From assembly GCF_006717045.1 (NCBI RefSeq), contig NZ_VFPH01000003.1:744001-808000 (forward strand): a stretch of DNA of 64,000 nt, given 5' to 3'. Source of the DNA: Pseudonocardia cypriaca. Its GTDB lineage: Bacteria; Actinomycetota; Actinomycetes; Mycobacteriales; Pseudonocardiaceae. Made by a program: the position numbers and the translations under genes. The notes beneath the pieces were generated by a model. The model saw only the letters and a list, made by a program, of their open reading frames with translations. It searched no databases and was not told where the DNA came from. This document shows positions 31,246-40,155 of the stretch, in pieces (position 1 is the first letter of the stretch; every line of letters begins with the position of its first letter).

Positions 31246-32779
31246 CGGCGCGCTCCTCGCGGGCGTCGCCCGCCGCCGAGCCCTCGGCCATCGCGTGCAG
31301 GATCGCCTCCTGGCCGATCGCGGAACCGTCCAGCTCGGCCACGGTCGTGCCGTCGCGCAGCACCAGTACCCGGTCGCACGCGTCGATCAGCTCCTCCAGC
31401 TCGGCGGAGACCAGCAGCACCGCCACCCCGCCGTCGGCGAGCTCACCCACGAGCTCCTGGATCTCCTGCTTCGCGCCCACGTCGATGCCGCGGGTCGGCT
31501 CGTCGAGCAGCAGGACCTCGGGCTGCGTGCAGAGCCAGCGGGCCAGCAGCACCTTCTGCTGGTTGCCGCCGGAGAGCTCGCTCACCTTCTGGTCCGGGTT
31601 CGCTAGCCGGATCCCGAGCCGCTGCACGAACCGGTCGACGATCTCCTGCTGCCGGGCCCGATCGACGATCCCCCGCCGGGTCAGGCGCGGGAGCAGGGCG
31701 AGCGTGAGGTTCTCCCGCACCGACAGGTCCGGGATGATCCCCTCTGCCTTGCGGTCCTCCGAGCAGAAACCGATGCCCGCCTCGATCGCGTCCCGCGGCG
31801 AGCCGAAGGCCACCGGCCGCCCGGAGCGGACGATCTCGCCATCGGCCACCGGATCGGCCCCGAACAGCGCCCGCACGGTCTCCGAGCGGCCCGATCCGAG
31901 CAGCCCGGCGAGCCCGACCACCTCGCCTGCCCGCAGCGCGACCGACGAGCCGTTCAGGACGGGCGGTCGCCGCAGGTCACGGGCCTCCAGCACGGTCGGG
32001 GCGTCCGTGCCGCGCATGGCCCCGACGTGCTGGCCGCGCCGCTCCGACTCGGTCAGCGCGCGCCCCAGCATCCTCGACACCACCTCGTAGCGGGACAGCT
32101 CCCGGATCGGGGCGTCGGCGACGACCCGCCCGTCGCGCAGCACGGTGATCGTGTCCGCAACGGCGTACAGCTCCTCGAGGCGGTGGGAGACGAACAGGAC
32201 GGCCACCCCGTCGGCGCGCAGCCTGCGGACGACGTCGAGCAGGATCGCCACCTCGTGCTCGGCGAGCGACGAGGTGGGCTCGTCCATCACGACGAGCCGG
32301 GCGTCGAACGACAGCGCCCGCGCGATCGCCGTCATCTGCTGCGTCGCTATCGGGAACTCGTAGAGCGGCCGCGTGACGTCGACGTGCACGTCGAGCGCGG
32401 CGAGCCGCTGTGTCGCCTCGGCGTTCACCGCCCGCCAGTCGATCAGGCCGAACCGCCGTGGTGCCCGCCCGATGCACACGTTCTCCGCCACCGAGCGGTA
32501 CGGGATGAGGTTGACCTCCTGGTAGATCGTCGCGACGCCCGCGCGCTGGGCGTCCTGCGGGGAGGCGAAGTCGACCACCTGTCCGGCGAACTCGATCTCC
32601 CCGGCGTCCCGGTGGTGGACGCCGGTGAGCACCTTGATCAGCGTCGACTTCCCGGCGCCGTTCTGGCCGATCAGGGCGCGGACCTCGCCCGGCTCGACGG
32701 CCAGGTACGCGTCCACCAGCGCGGGGACGCCCGCGAAGGCCTTGGAGATCCCCCGCATCTCCAGGAGAGGCACGTCCAC
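31238..32779 (-). CDS. Sugar ABC transporter ATP-binding protein with two ATPase domains (YtfR/MglA-like)
   Basis: A 513-residue protein with tandem ABC domains. The first has Walker A GQNGAGKSTLIKVLTG, a degenerate signature region IATQQMTAIARAL and Walker B RLVVMDEPTSSL. The second has the variant Walker A GLLGSGRSETVRALFG, a good signature ELSGGNQQKVLLARWL and Walker B VLLLDEPTRGIDV. This asymmetry is normal for carbohydrate uptake CUT2 ATPases. It energises uptake through the two downstream permeases. It starts with GTG immediately after the binding-protein stop. Confidence 0.94.
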   Translation of the reverse strand: MDVPLLEMRGISKAFAGVPALVDAYLAVEPGEVRALIGQNGAGKSTLIKVLTGVHHRDAGEIEFAGQVVDFASPQDAQRAGVATIYQEVNLIPYRSVAENVCIGRAPRRFGLIDWRAVNAEATQRLAALDVHVDVTRPLYEFPIATQQMTAIARALSFDARLVVMDEPTSSLAEHEVAILLDVVRRLRADGVAVLFVSHRLEELYAVADTITVLRDGRVVADAPIRELSRYEVVSRMLGRALTESERRGQHVGAMRGTDAPTVLEARDLRRPPVLNGSSVALRAGEVVGLAGLLGSGRSETVRALFGADPVADGEIVRSGRPVAFGSPRDAIEAGIGFCSEDRKAEGIIPDLSVRENLTLALLPRLTRRGIVDRARQQEIVDRFVQRLGIRLANPDQKVSELSGGNQQKVLLARWLCTQPEVLLLDEPTRGIDVGAKQEIQELVGELADGGVAVLLVSAELEELIDACDRVLVLRDGTTVAELDGSAIGQEAILHAMAEGSAAGDAREERADG

Positions 32780-33871
32780 CTAGTAGGCCTCGGGGATGAA
32801 CTCGGCGGCGTTGGAGGAGTCGAACAGCCGGTCCTCGAGGATCTGCTGCACGGGCACCTGACCCTCCTGGGCGTATCGCTGCAGGGCCTGGAACGCCCGC
32901 GGGCCGAACCGCGGGTTCGACTCGACCGTGGCGAAGAGCTCCCCTGAGTCGACCGCGGTGAGCGCGTCCCGCGAGCCGTCGATGGAAACGACCTTGATGT
33001 CCTGGCCGGGCACCTTGCCGGCGGCGCGGATCGCGGAGATCGCGCCGAGCGCCATCTCGTCGTTGTGCGCGTACACCGCGGTGGCGTCCGCGTGCGACTG
33101 CAGCAGGGTCTCGGCGACGCTCTGCCCCTCGGCGCGGGTGAAGTCCGCGGACTGCGAGACCACCACCCGCATACCGGGGCACTGCCCGATCGCCTCGTGG
33201 AAGCCGGTCTTCCGGTCGATCGCGGGCGACGAGCCCGTGGTGCCCTCCAGCTCGATGATCGTGGCGTTGCCGCCCGTGGCCTTGGCCATCGCCCAGGCCG
33301 CGCGCCTGCCCTGCTGCACGAAGTCGGAGACGATCACGGTGACGTAGTCCTCGCCGCGCTTCGCGACGCTCGTGTCCACGTCGCGGTCGAGCAGGAAGAC
33401 CGGGATGCCGGCGTCCGCGGCCTCGGCGACCACGTTGCCGAGCTGCTCGGTGATCGGGGCCATGAACAGCGCGTCCGGGCGCTGGGCGATCAGGCCCCTG
33501 ATGTCCTGGATCTGCTTGGTCTGCTCGTTGTTGGCGTCGGTGACGGTGAGCTGGTAGCCGAGCCGCTCCGCCTCCGCCTGCATGCTCGCGGTCTCCGCGA
33601 GCCGCCACGGGTTGTTGCTGGCGTTCTGGCTGAAGGCCACGCGGTAGGTGTCCTTCACCTGCACCTTCGGGGCGGCGGTGGCCATGGGGACGTTCTGCGG
33701 GGGAGCCGAGTTGCCCGGATCGGGGGCGCTCGCGAGCGGGCAGTCGGCCGCAGCCGGGGCCGCCGCGGGCCCGCCTCCCCCTGAGCCCGGCGCCGCGGCG
33801 TCGTTCGAGCACGCCACGCTCAGGGCCATCGTCAGCAGTCCGGCAAGCACCGCGGTCGACCTGGCTCGCAT
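32780..33871 (-). CDS. Sugar-binding lipoprotein, YtfQ-like (galactofuranose type)
   Basis: A 363-residue periplasmic-binding protein 1-like lipoprotein. The signal peptide spans residues 1-20 with Cys21 after LSVA, a loose lipobox; a Gly/Ala/Pro linker follows. The binding domain shares several stretches with E. coli YtfQ: PVFLLDRDVD, ELEGTTGSSPAIDRKTGFHEAI, VVSQSADFTRAEGQ and AVYAHNDEMALGAI. These make galactofuranose or a similar furanose or aldonate the likely ligand. It is the first gene of the operon and lies next to the two LacI operators. The ATG at 33871 starts a proper signal peptide; an upstream start in the frame would spoil it. Confidence 0.92.
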   Translation of the reverse strand: MRARSTAVLAGLLTMALSVACSNDAAAPGSGGGGPAAAPAAADCPLASAPDPGNSAPPQNVPMATAAPKVQVKDTYRVAFSQNASNNPWRLAETASMQAEAERLGYQLTVTDANNEQTKQIQDIRGLIAQRPDALFMAPITEQLGNVVAEAADAGIPVFLLDRDVDTSVAKRGEDYVTVIVSDFVQQGRRAAWAMAKATGGNATIIELEGTTGSSPAIDRKTGFHEAIGQCPGMRVVVSQSADFTRAEGQSVAETLLQSHADATAVYAHNDEMALGAISAIRAAGKVPGQDIKVVSIDGSRDALTAVDSGELFATVESNPRFGPRAFQALQRYAQEGQVPVQQILEDRLFDSSNAAEFIPEAY

Positions 33872-33898
33872 GCCGTCTCCATCCCGTCGTTGGGATCC

Positions 33899-33914
33899 GG
33901 GAAACCGGTTTTCC
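33899..33914. promoter_or_regulatory. LacI-type operator 1
   Basis: GGGAAACCGGTTTTCC, a near-perfect palindrome centred on CCGG, lies 28 nt upstream of the binding-protein start. It is nearly identical to the copy at 33968-33983. It is expected to bind the divergent LacI protein. Confidence 0.75.
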
Positions 33915-33967
33915 GACCTGCCCACGGTGCCCTTCCGACCCTCCGGCGTCAACCCGTACCTTCCTGG

Positions 33968-33983
33968 TGGAAACCGGTTTTCC
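33968..33983. promoter_or_regulatory. LacI-type operator 2
   Basis: TGGAAACCGGTTTTCC shares 15 of 16 bases with operator 1 and lies 28 nt before the LacI GTG. The two copies are 69 nt apart centre to centre, allowing joint repression of both directions, possibly by looping. Confidence 0.75.
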
Positions 33984-34011
33984 AGCAGGGCGACCTCTCG
34001 GGGAGGGCAGG

Positions 34012-35034
34012 GTGGACGACCCGTCGGCCGGCGACCGCGTCCGGCTCATCGACGTGGCGCGCCGCTGCGGGGTCACCAAGTCGGTCGTATCCCGGGTCCT
34101 GAACGACGACCCGTCGCTGAACGTCCGCCCGGAGACGCGGCAGCGCATCCGCGCGGCCGCGCTGGAGCTGGGCTACCGGGCACACGCCGGTGCTCGCGCC
34201 CTGGCGGGCGCCGAGACGCGGGCACTCGCGTTGCTGATCCCCGACCTCGCCAACCCCGTGTACTCGCGGATCATCCGCGGCGCCTACCGCCGGGCCCGCG
34301 AGCACGGGTACGTCGTGCTGCTGGCCGAGGACACCGCCGACGACGGCGCCGACGAGGCGTTCGCCGACCTCGTCGAGGCCGGGCGGGTGGACGGGCTCCT
34401 CATCGCGTCGGCCCGGCCCGGCCACCGGCTGCTCTCCTCGGCCCGGTTGGCGCGGATCCCGCACGTCTTCGTCAACCGGGAGGTCCCCGGGTCCGGGCGC
34501 AACGTGGCGATGGAGCTGGCGGCGGCGAGCGCCACCGCCGTCCGGTACCTGCACGGGATGGGCCACCGCCGGATCGCCATGGTGTCCGGGCCGGCGGACC
34601 TGCAACCCGCCCGGCTGCGCGAGCGCGGGTTCGTCGACGCGGTCCGCGCGCTCGGGCTGCCGTCCGAACTGGTGGCTCGCGGCGAGTTCAGCGAGCAGGG
34701 CGGCGCATCGGCGGCGGGCCGGCTGCTCGACCGGGAGCCCGGGCCGACCGCCGTCTACTGCAGCACCCTGGGACAGGCCGTCGGCGCGCTGCACGCGATC
34801 CGCACCCGGGGGCTGCACGTGCCCGCGGACGTCTCCGTGGTCACCTACGACGACCTCCCGCTCGCCGGCTACCTCGACCCGCCGCTCACCAGCGTGGCGA
34901 TGCCGTTGCTGGAGCTGGGGGCCGCGGCGGTCGACGCCGTGCTGCAGCAGCTCGCGGGCGGGCCCGCGGCCGACGTCGCCATCCGCGTGCCACCGGCGAT
35001 CGTCGAGCGGGGGTCGGTCCGGCGCCTGCCGTGA
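34012..35034 (+). CDS. LacI-family regulator of the sugar operon
   Basis: A 340-residue regulator. The LacI HTH is RLIDVARRCGVTKSVVSRVLNDDPSLNVRPETRQRIRAAALELGY. The effector domain follows with LALLIPDLANPVYSRIIRGA and VVTYDDLPLAGYLDPPLTSV. The GTG at 34012 is preceded by GGGGAGGG. Two near-identical palindromes lie between it and the divergent operon, so it very likely represses both. The inducer is probably the imported sugar or an acid intermediate (inference). It ends 18 nt before the stop of the convergent LysR gene. Confidence 0.92.
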   Translation: MDDPSAGDRVRLIDVARRCGVTKSVVSRVLNDDPSLNVRPETRQRIRAAALELGYRAHAGARALAGAETRALALLIPDLANPVYSRIIRGAYRRAREHGYVVLLAEDTADDGADEAFADLVEAGRVDGLLIASARPGHRLLSSARLARIPHVFVNREVPGSGRNVAMELAAASATAVRYLHGMGHRRIAMVSGPADLQPARLRERGFVDAVRALGLPSELVARGEFSEQGGASAAGRLLDREPGPTAVYCSTLGQAVGALHAIRTRGLHVPADVSVVTYDDLPLAGYLDPPLTSVAMPLLELGAAAVDAVLQQLAGGPAADVAIRVPPAIVERGSVRRLP

Positions 35035-35045
35035 ACCCGGGGCGT

Positions 35046-35062
35046 CGCCGGCTCAGCCGGCG
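35046..35062. terminator. Hairpin between convergent LacI and LysR genes
   Basis: CGCCGGCT (35046-35053) and AGCCGGCG (35055-35062) form an 8-bp stem with a 1-nt centre, so a real loop must open part of the stem. It overlaps the LysR stop codon. G/C-rich flanks extend the pairing imperfectly. No T-run follows. Confidence 0.45.
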
Positions 35063-36006
35063 CCCCCCGGGACCGCGGACACAGCGGGCTGGTCGGCGCG
35101 GGCCCGCCACGAGATCGCGTCGATGAACTCCCGCATCGCCGGGGTCTCGGCAGCGGGGCGCCAGAGCGGCAGCAGCGCGAACGGCGCGGCGTCGCGCACC
35201 GGCACGGCCACCACGCCCGGTGGCATCGCCATCCGCTCCGGTGTCCTGGCGGCCGTGAACCAGCCCAGGTCACCGGGTTCGAGGTGCCAGGCGAGCTCCT
35301 GGAAGGTCCCGACGCTCCAGGAACCCTCGACGGTGGCGATCGGACGCCCGTTCGGCGCCGTCCGCGGCACCCACCACTTCCGGAACAGGGCCGGTTGCGT
35401 GGACGGCATGGCCAGCACGGGGTGGACCGCCAGGTCGTCGAGCGCGACCGAGGTCCGCGTGGCCAGCGGGTGCCGCCGGCCGACGAGCAGCACGGGGTCG
35501 CGGAGCGCGATCGGCGGTCCGCCGCGCAGCCCCTCCTCCTCCGGGGGGAACGCGCCGGGCCACCAGGTGATCCACAGGTCGAGCTCGCCGCGGACCATCG
35601 ACTGGAAGTAGGTGAAGTTGTCGAACCGCAGGCGCAGCACGCGCCGGTTCGCGCAGCGGGACTCGAAGGCGCTGATGAGGGCGTCGAGCTCGGGGACGTC
35701 GTTGACGGTCACCGAGTGCCCGATGCTCACGGCGGTGCGGGTGGTGCGCGACCGGTCCTTCGCGGTGCCGATGGCCCGGTCGAGCGCGGCGACGACCGGG
35801 CGCAGCTCGGCGACCAGCGACTTCCCGAGCGGCGTGAGGCCGACGCGGCGGCTCGTGCGCTCGAACAGCGGGGCGCCGATCCGGCGCTCGACCGCCTGGA
35901 CCACCTGGCTCACCCGAGCGGTCGACACCTTCAGCCGCTCGGCCGTCCGGCCGAAGTGGAGCTCCTCGGCGAGCACGAGCACCGTCTCGATGTCCCTCAT
36001 CTCCAC
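35053..36006 (-). CDS. LysR-family transcriptional regulator
   Basis: A 317-residue regulator with HTH VEMRDIETVLVLAEELHFGRTAERLKVSTARVSQVVQAVERRIGAPLFERTSRRV. It is strikingly close in this region to the LysR protein at 15452. Its effector domain differs and is rich in Trp (WITWWPGAFPPEEEG). The GTG at 36006 was chosen to match the paralogue's start; an ATG two codons later (36000) is the alternative. No divergent target gene is present; the next gene in the same direction upstream is the hydrolase at 36080. The target is unknown. Confidence 0.88.
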   Translation of the reverse strand: MEMRDIETVLVLAEELHFGRTAERLKVSTARVSQVVQAVERRIGAPLFERTSRRVGLTPLGKSLVAELRPVVAALDRAIGTAKDRSRTTRTAVSIGHSVTVNDVPELDALISAFESRCANRRVLRLRFDNFTYFQSMVRGELDLWITWWPGAFPPEEEGLRGGPPIALRDPVLLVGRRHPLATRTSVALDDLAVHPVLAMPSTQPALFRKWWVPRTAPNGRPIATVEGSWSVGTFQELAWHLEPGDLGWFTAARTPERMAMPPGVVAVPVRDAAPFALLPLWRPAAETPAMREFIDAISWRARADQPAVSAVPGGAG

Positions 36007-36079
36007 GCCCGCCGCCAGCACCGCTGCAGTCTCGCCGACTCCCGCGGCTCCCGGCTACCGCTCGGGTGCCCGTTCGACG

Positions 36080-37087
36080 TCAGGACCCCCGGCAGCTCGG
36101 TGGCAGCGTCGCCAGGTCCTCCGCGGCGATCTCCGCGGCCACGGCCCGCACGTTCTCGTCCATGAGCGTGGGCAGCGACGCCACCGACGGGAAGCCCGGG
36201 TAGGAGCGCTCGGTCCCGGCGATGATGCTCGACCGCTCCGCCTCGTCGACGGCCGCGCCGCCCGGCGAGCCCGCAGCGGTCGCGGTGCGGACCAGCTCCC
36301 GGAACTCCCGGAGGTAGTCGCGCTGGGCCGCGACGAGCTCGTCGGCCGGACCCGGGTCGCCGTGCCCCGGGTGGATCGTCCTGGCGTCGGGGAAGCGTGC
36401 CTCCAGCCGGTCGAGGTCGGTCAGCCAGCCGCAGCTGTGCCCCTCCAGCAGGGCCGGCGTCATCTCGGCTGCGACCAGGTCGCCGGCGAAGAGCGCTCCG
36501 GACGCCGGCTCGTAGAACGCGGTGGCCGACTCGCTCTCACCGGGCCCGAACTCGGCGGTCTCGACCCGCAGTCCGCCGACCTCCAGCACCTCGCCCGGCG
36601 CGATCAGCCGGTCCGGGACCGTCATCTCCGCCGCGTAGTCCGCCCCCGGCAGCCCGCGCGTCAGCTCGTAGAAGCCCTGGCCGTCGGTCGCGATCGTCGT
36701 CGCCGTCGCTCCGGAGGCGTACACGGGCACCTCCGGGAACGCCTCGCTGAACACTCCGATACCGCCGACGTGGTCCGGGTGCGCGTGCGTGATCAGGATC
36801 GCGGCGACGGGCCGCCCGGTGCGCCGCACCTCGGCGACCGCGCGCCGGCCGTCGGTCATCGACCGCTGCGCGTCCACGACGACGAGGCCTTGCGGCCCCT
36901 CCATCCACAGCGTGTTGACCGATCCGGGATTCGCCGATGCGTACCTGCCGACGGGCCGTTCGACCGGTTCGTCCACCGCGGTGGCCGCCGCACCGGTGCA
37001 CCCGGTGAGCACGGCCGCCGCGAGCACCGCGACCAGGGGACGGGGGTTGATCGGTCGACGACGGCTGGGCACGCGCACCACCTGCAT
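36080..37087 (-). CDS. Lipoprotein metallo-beta-lactamase-fold hydrolase
   Basis: A 335-residue exported protein. The signal peptide ends in AAAVLTGC, so Cys30 is lipidated (good lipobox LTGC). The MBL zinc motif is THAHPDHVGG (His101, His103, Asp105, His106), with a later Asp in LFAGDLVA and His in HPGHGDPG. This branch includes SoxH-like and quinoprotein-relay-type proteins as well as lactonases and B3-like beta-lactamases. The substrate is unknown. Start choice is uncertain: ATG 37087 fits the signal peptide, while GTG 37081 has a better-placed GAGGA. The preceding 140 nt up to 37228 contain only the fadD terminator hairpin. Confidence 0.85.
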   Translation of the reverse strand: MQVVRVPSRRRPINPRPLVAVLAAAVLTGCTGAAATAVDEPVERPVGRYASANPGSVNTLWMEGPQGLVVVDAQRSMTDGRRAVAEVRRTGRPVAAILITHAHPDHVGGIGVFSEAFPEVPVYASGATATTIATDGQGFYELTRGLPGADYAAEMTVPDRLIAPGEVLEVGGLRVETAEFGPGESESATAFYEPASGALFAGDLVAAEMTPALLEGHSCGWLTDLDRLEARFPDARTIHPGHGDPGPADELVAAQRDYLREFRELVRTATAAGSPGGAAVDEAERSSIIAGTERSYPGFPSVASLPTLMDENVRAVAAEIAAEDLATLPPSCRGS

Positions 37088-37184
37088 TCCTCGGAACGGG
37101 AGCGGGACGGCCGAACCGCCGCCCCCGACCAGCATTCGAGGCGCGCGGAAGGCGAACAACGGCGGATGCGGCAACGACCGTCAA

Positions 37185-37201
37185 GCACCGCTTCACGGTG
37201 C
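37185..37201. terminator. Hairpin downstream of fadD
   Basis: GCACCG (37185-37190), loop CTTCA, then CGGTGC (37196-37201), 27 nt beyond the fadD stop on the minus strand. A short but perfect stem with no T-run, so only a plausible terminator. Confidence 0.4.
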
Positions 37202-37227
37202 GGGCGGAGCAACGACGAGCGGGAACG

Positions 37228-38826
37228 TCAGGACGTGGTCGCGCCGTCCCGGGTGGCGAGATCCCCGTGCCGGGCGCGCAGGTCCCGCTTGAGGATCTTC
37301 CCGCTGGGGTTCTTGGGCAGCGCTTCGGCGAACACCACGTACTTCGGGCACTTGTAGCCGGCGAGGTGCTGCCGAGCGTGGGCGAGCACGGCGTCGGTCG
37401 TGAGCGCCGCGTCCGGCTTCGGGACGACGACCGCGGTGACCGCCTCGATCCAGTGCGGGTGGCTGATCCCGAACACGGCGACCTCGGCCACCCCGTCGAG
37501 GAGGTAGATCGCCTCCTCGACCTCCCGGCTCGCCACGTTCTCGCCGCCCGTCTTGATCATGTCCTTCTTGCGGTCGACGACGGACAGGTAGCCGTCGGCG
37601 TCCATCACGCCCAGGTCGCCGGAGTGGAACCAGCCGCCGCGGAACGAATCGGCGGTCTTCTCCTCGTCGGCGTAGTAGCCAAGCGCGGCGTGCGGGCTGC
37701 GGTGCGCGATCTCGCCGATCTCGCCCGGCGGTACCGGTTCGCCCGCCTCGTCGACCAGCACCGTCTCCACGTTGATCGCCGCGCGGCCCGCACTACCGGC
37801 CTTCGACAGCTGCTCGTGGGGCCGCAGGATGGTTGCGAGCGGGGCCATCTCGGTCTGGCCGTAGAAGTTCCAGAGCTCGACGTCGGGCAGCCGCCGCTGC
37901 AGCTCCTTCAACACCTCGACCGGCATCGCGGACGCGCCGTAGTAGCCCTTGCGCAGGCTGGACAGGTCGCGGGTGTCGAAGTCCGGATGACGCAGTAGCG
38001 AGATCCACACCGTCGGCGGGCAGAACAGCTTGGTGGCCCGCTCGGACTCGATCGTGGCCAGCAGCGCCGCCGGGTCCGGCCCGGGCAGGATGACGCTCGT
38101 CGCGCCCAGGTAGACGTCGACGGAGAAGAAGCAGTCCAGCTGGGCGCAGTGGTACATCGGCAGCGAGTGCACCTCGATGTCGTCGGCGCTCATCCCGCCG
38201 TCGATCACGCAGGAGACGTACTGGGCGATCAGCGACCGGCTCGAGAGCATCACGCCCTTGGGCCGCGACTCGGTGCCGGAGGTGTACATGAGCCGCAGCG
38301 GGTCGTCGTCGGCGACGGCCACCTCGGGGTCGTCCGCCGGGCCCACCGTCCACCAGTCCGCGACGTCCTCCCAGCCCTCTGCCACCCCGCCGATGCGACC
38401 GCGCACGCCCCCGGTCAGCCCGGCCTCGGCCAGCGCCTGCTCCGCGGTGGCGGTGAACGCGTCCTGCGCGACCATCCCGGTGGCCCCGGAGTGGCCGAGG
38501 ATGAAAGCGATCTCCGAGGGACCGAGCATGAAGTTGACCGGCACGAGGACCACGCCCAGCTTCGCCGTGGCGAACGCGAGCACCCCGAACTCCCAGCAGT
38601 TGCGCGACAGCAACGCCAGCCGGTCGCCCTTCGCCACGCCGCGGGCGGCGAGCGCGTTGGCCGTGCGGTTCACCGCGGCGTCGAACTCCGCGTACGTGAA
38701 CCGGCGTTCGCCGGCCACCACCGCGAGCTTGTCCGGGTACCGCGAGGCGGTGCGCCGCAGCAGGTCGCCGACACCGTGCTGGCGGGCGCGGGCGATCGCG
38801 GCGGCGGTGTCAGGGGTGAACGACAT
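37228..38826 (-). CDS. Fatty-acid/acyl-CoA synthetase (FadD-type, AMP-forming)
   Basis: A 532-residue adenylate-forming ligase. The phosphate-binding motif is YTSGTESRPKG (181-191). NFYGQTEMAPLA and GWFHSGDLGVMDADGYLSVVDRKKDMIKTGGENV define the AMP-binding and hinge regions. The C-terminal catalytic Lys is in KNPSGKILKRDLR. It activates a fatty or aromatic carboxylate to its CoA ester, probably medium- or long-chain; the chain length is not deducible. The ATG at 38826 was chosen from the protein start; the frame upstream is the antisense of the amidase gene. It is divergent from the amidase across 72 nt. Confidence 0.93.
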   Translation of the reverse strand: MSFTPDTAAAIARARQHGVGDLLRRTASRYPDKLAVVAGERRFTYAEFDAAVNRTANALAARGVAKGDRLALLSRNCWEFGVLAFATAKLGVVLVPVNFMLGPSEIAFILGHSGATGMVAQDAFTATAEQALAEAGLTGGVRGRIGGVAEGWEDVADWWTVGPADDPEVAVADDDPLRLMYTSGTESRPKGVMLSSRSLIAQYVSCVIDGGMSADDIEVHSLPMYHCAQLDCFFSVDVYLGATSVILPGPDPAALLATIESERATKLFCPPTVWISLLRHPDFDTRDLSSLRKGYYGASAMPVEVLKELQRRLPDVELWNFYGQTEMAPLATILRPHEQLSKAGSAGRAAINVETVLVDEAGEPVPPGEIGEIAHRSPHAALGYYADEEKTADSFRGGWFHSGDLGVMDADGYLSVVDRKKDMIKTGGENVASREVEEAIYLLDGVAEVAVFGISHPHWIEAVTAVVVPKPDAALTTDAVLAHARQHLAGYKCPKYVVFAEALPKNPSGKILKRDLRARHGDLATRDGATTS

Positions 38827-38898
38827 GTCCGGATGATGCCGGACCGTCCGCGGGCGGCGCACCTGTCGGATCGTCGCCACGCGCTCTACGGTCAGGCC

Positions 38899-40155
38899 AT
38901 GCCCACGATCGTTGACCGGATAGCGCACGCCGACACCGAGCTGCGCGCCTTCGTCGACGAGCCGGGCCGCGCCGAGCGGGTCGCCGCCGAGGTCGACGAG
39001 ATCGCACGGCGCTGGCCCGACCCCGAGCGCCGCCCGCCGCTCCACGGCGTCCCGCTGGGCGTGAAGGACATCTTCCGGGTCGACGGACTGCCCACCCGCG
39101 CCGGTTCCGAGCTCCCCGCCGAGGAGTTCGCCGGGCCCGAGGCCGCCGCGGTGACGCGACTGCGCGACGCCGGCGCGGTCGTGGCAGGCAAGACGGTCAC
39201 CACCGAGTTCGCCTACTTCGCGCCCGGCCCGACCCGCAACCCGCACCACCCCGAGCACACGCCTGGTGGGTCGAGCAGCGGGTCGGCGGCCGCGGTGGCC
39301 GCCGGGCTCGTACCGCTCGCGCTGGGCACGCAGACCGTCGGCTCCGTCATCCGGCCGGCCGCCTACTGCGGGTGCATCGGGTTCAAGCCGACCTACGGCC
39401 GCGTGCCCTGTGACGGCGTGATCCCGAACGCGCCGACGTTCGACACGGTCGGGCTGTTCGCCGCCCACCTGCCGCTCGTGACGGCCGCCACCGCGGCCCT
39501 CGTCCACGGCCGGGTGGACGTGCCCGCCGACCGGCCGGTGCTCGGCGTCCCCGCAGGCCCCTACCTCGACCAGGCCGAAACCCGTGCACGTGACGGGTTC
39601 GCGACGCAGGTCGCGGCCCTGCGCGCGGCCGGGTACGAGGTGCGCGATGTCGCGGCGCTCGACGACATCGCGCAGGTCAACCGGCAGCACATGGTGGTCA
39701 ACCTCGTCGAGCTGGCTCGCACGCACGAGCCGTGGTTCGACCGGTACGCCGAGCGCTACCGCCCGCAGACCGCCGCGGGCATCCGGGAGGGCCGCTCGAC
39801 CGACGCCGCCACCTACACCACGGCGCTCGACGGGGTGCACACCTTCCGGCGCACGATGCCCCAGCTCATGGCCGACGCGGGCATCGACGTCTGGATCTGC
39901 CCGTCCGCCACCGGCCCCGCCCGGCGCGGCCTGGACACCACCGGCAGCCCCGCGATGAGCGTGCCGTGGACCCAGGCGGGCCTCCCGGCGCTGTCGCTAC
40001 CGGCGGGCACGGTGGCGCGGGAGCCGGGCGGCCCTGCGCTTCCGGTGGGGCTGCAGTGCGTGGGCCGCCCAGGGGCCGACGAGCGGCTGCTCGCGTGGGC
40101 ACCGGGCATCGCGGAAGCCCTGAACGATCCGACGAGCGGCGCGTTTGTCGGATAG
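38899..40155 (+). CDS. Amidase-signature hydrolase
   Basis: A 418-residue amidase. The triad is visible: Lys56 (PLGVKDIF), the cis-Ser within TPGGSSSGSAAAVAAG (about 125-127) and nucleophile Ser149 (GTQTVGSVIRPAA). It hydrolyses a carboxamide, substrate unknown. TACGGT at 38887-38892, 6 nt before the ATG, suggests leaderless initiation. The protein ends DPTSGAFVG; the residues PTSGAFVG and the TAG stop come from the repeat element at 40129-40181, the same tail as on the MaoC protein ending at 17997. The original C-terminus is therefore probably lost or masked. Confidence 0.92.
   Translation: MPTIVDRIAHADTELRAFVDEPGRAERVAAEVDEIARRWPDPERRPPLHGVPLGVKDIFRVDGLPTRAGSELPAEEFAGPEAAAVTRLRDAGAVVAGKTVTTEFAYFAPGPTRNPHHPEHTPGGSSSGSAAAVAAGLVPLALGTQTVGSVIRPAAYCGCIGFKPTYGRVPCDGVIPNAPTFDTVGLFAAHLPLVTAATAALVHGRVDVPADRPVLGVPAGPYLDQAETRARDGFATQVAALRAAGYEVRDVAALDDIAQVNRQHMVVNLVELARTHEPWFDRYAERYRPQTAAGIREGRSTDAATYTTALDGVHTFRRTMPQLMADAGIDVWICPSATGPARRGLDTTGSPAMSVPWTQAGLPALSLPAGTVAREPGGPALPVGLQCVGRPGADERLLAWAPGIAEALNDPTSGAFVG

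Noticed and set aside
38827..39840. Upstream part of the long frame that contains fadD
   Set aside because: Antisense to the amidase gene; the ligase similarity begins at ATG 38826.
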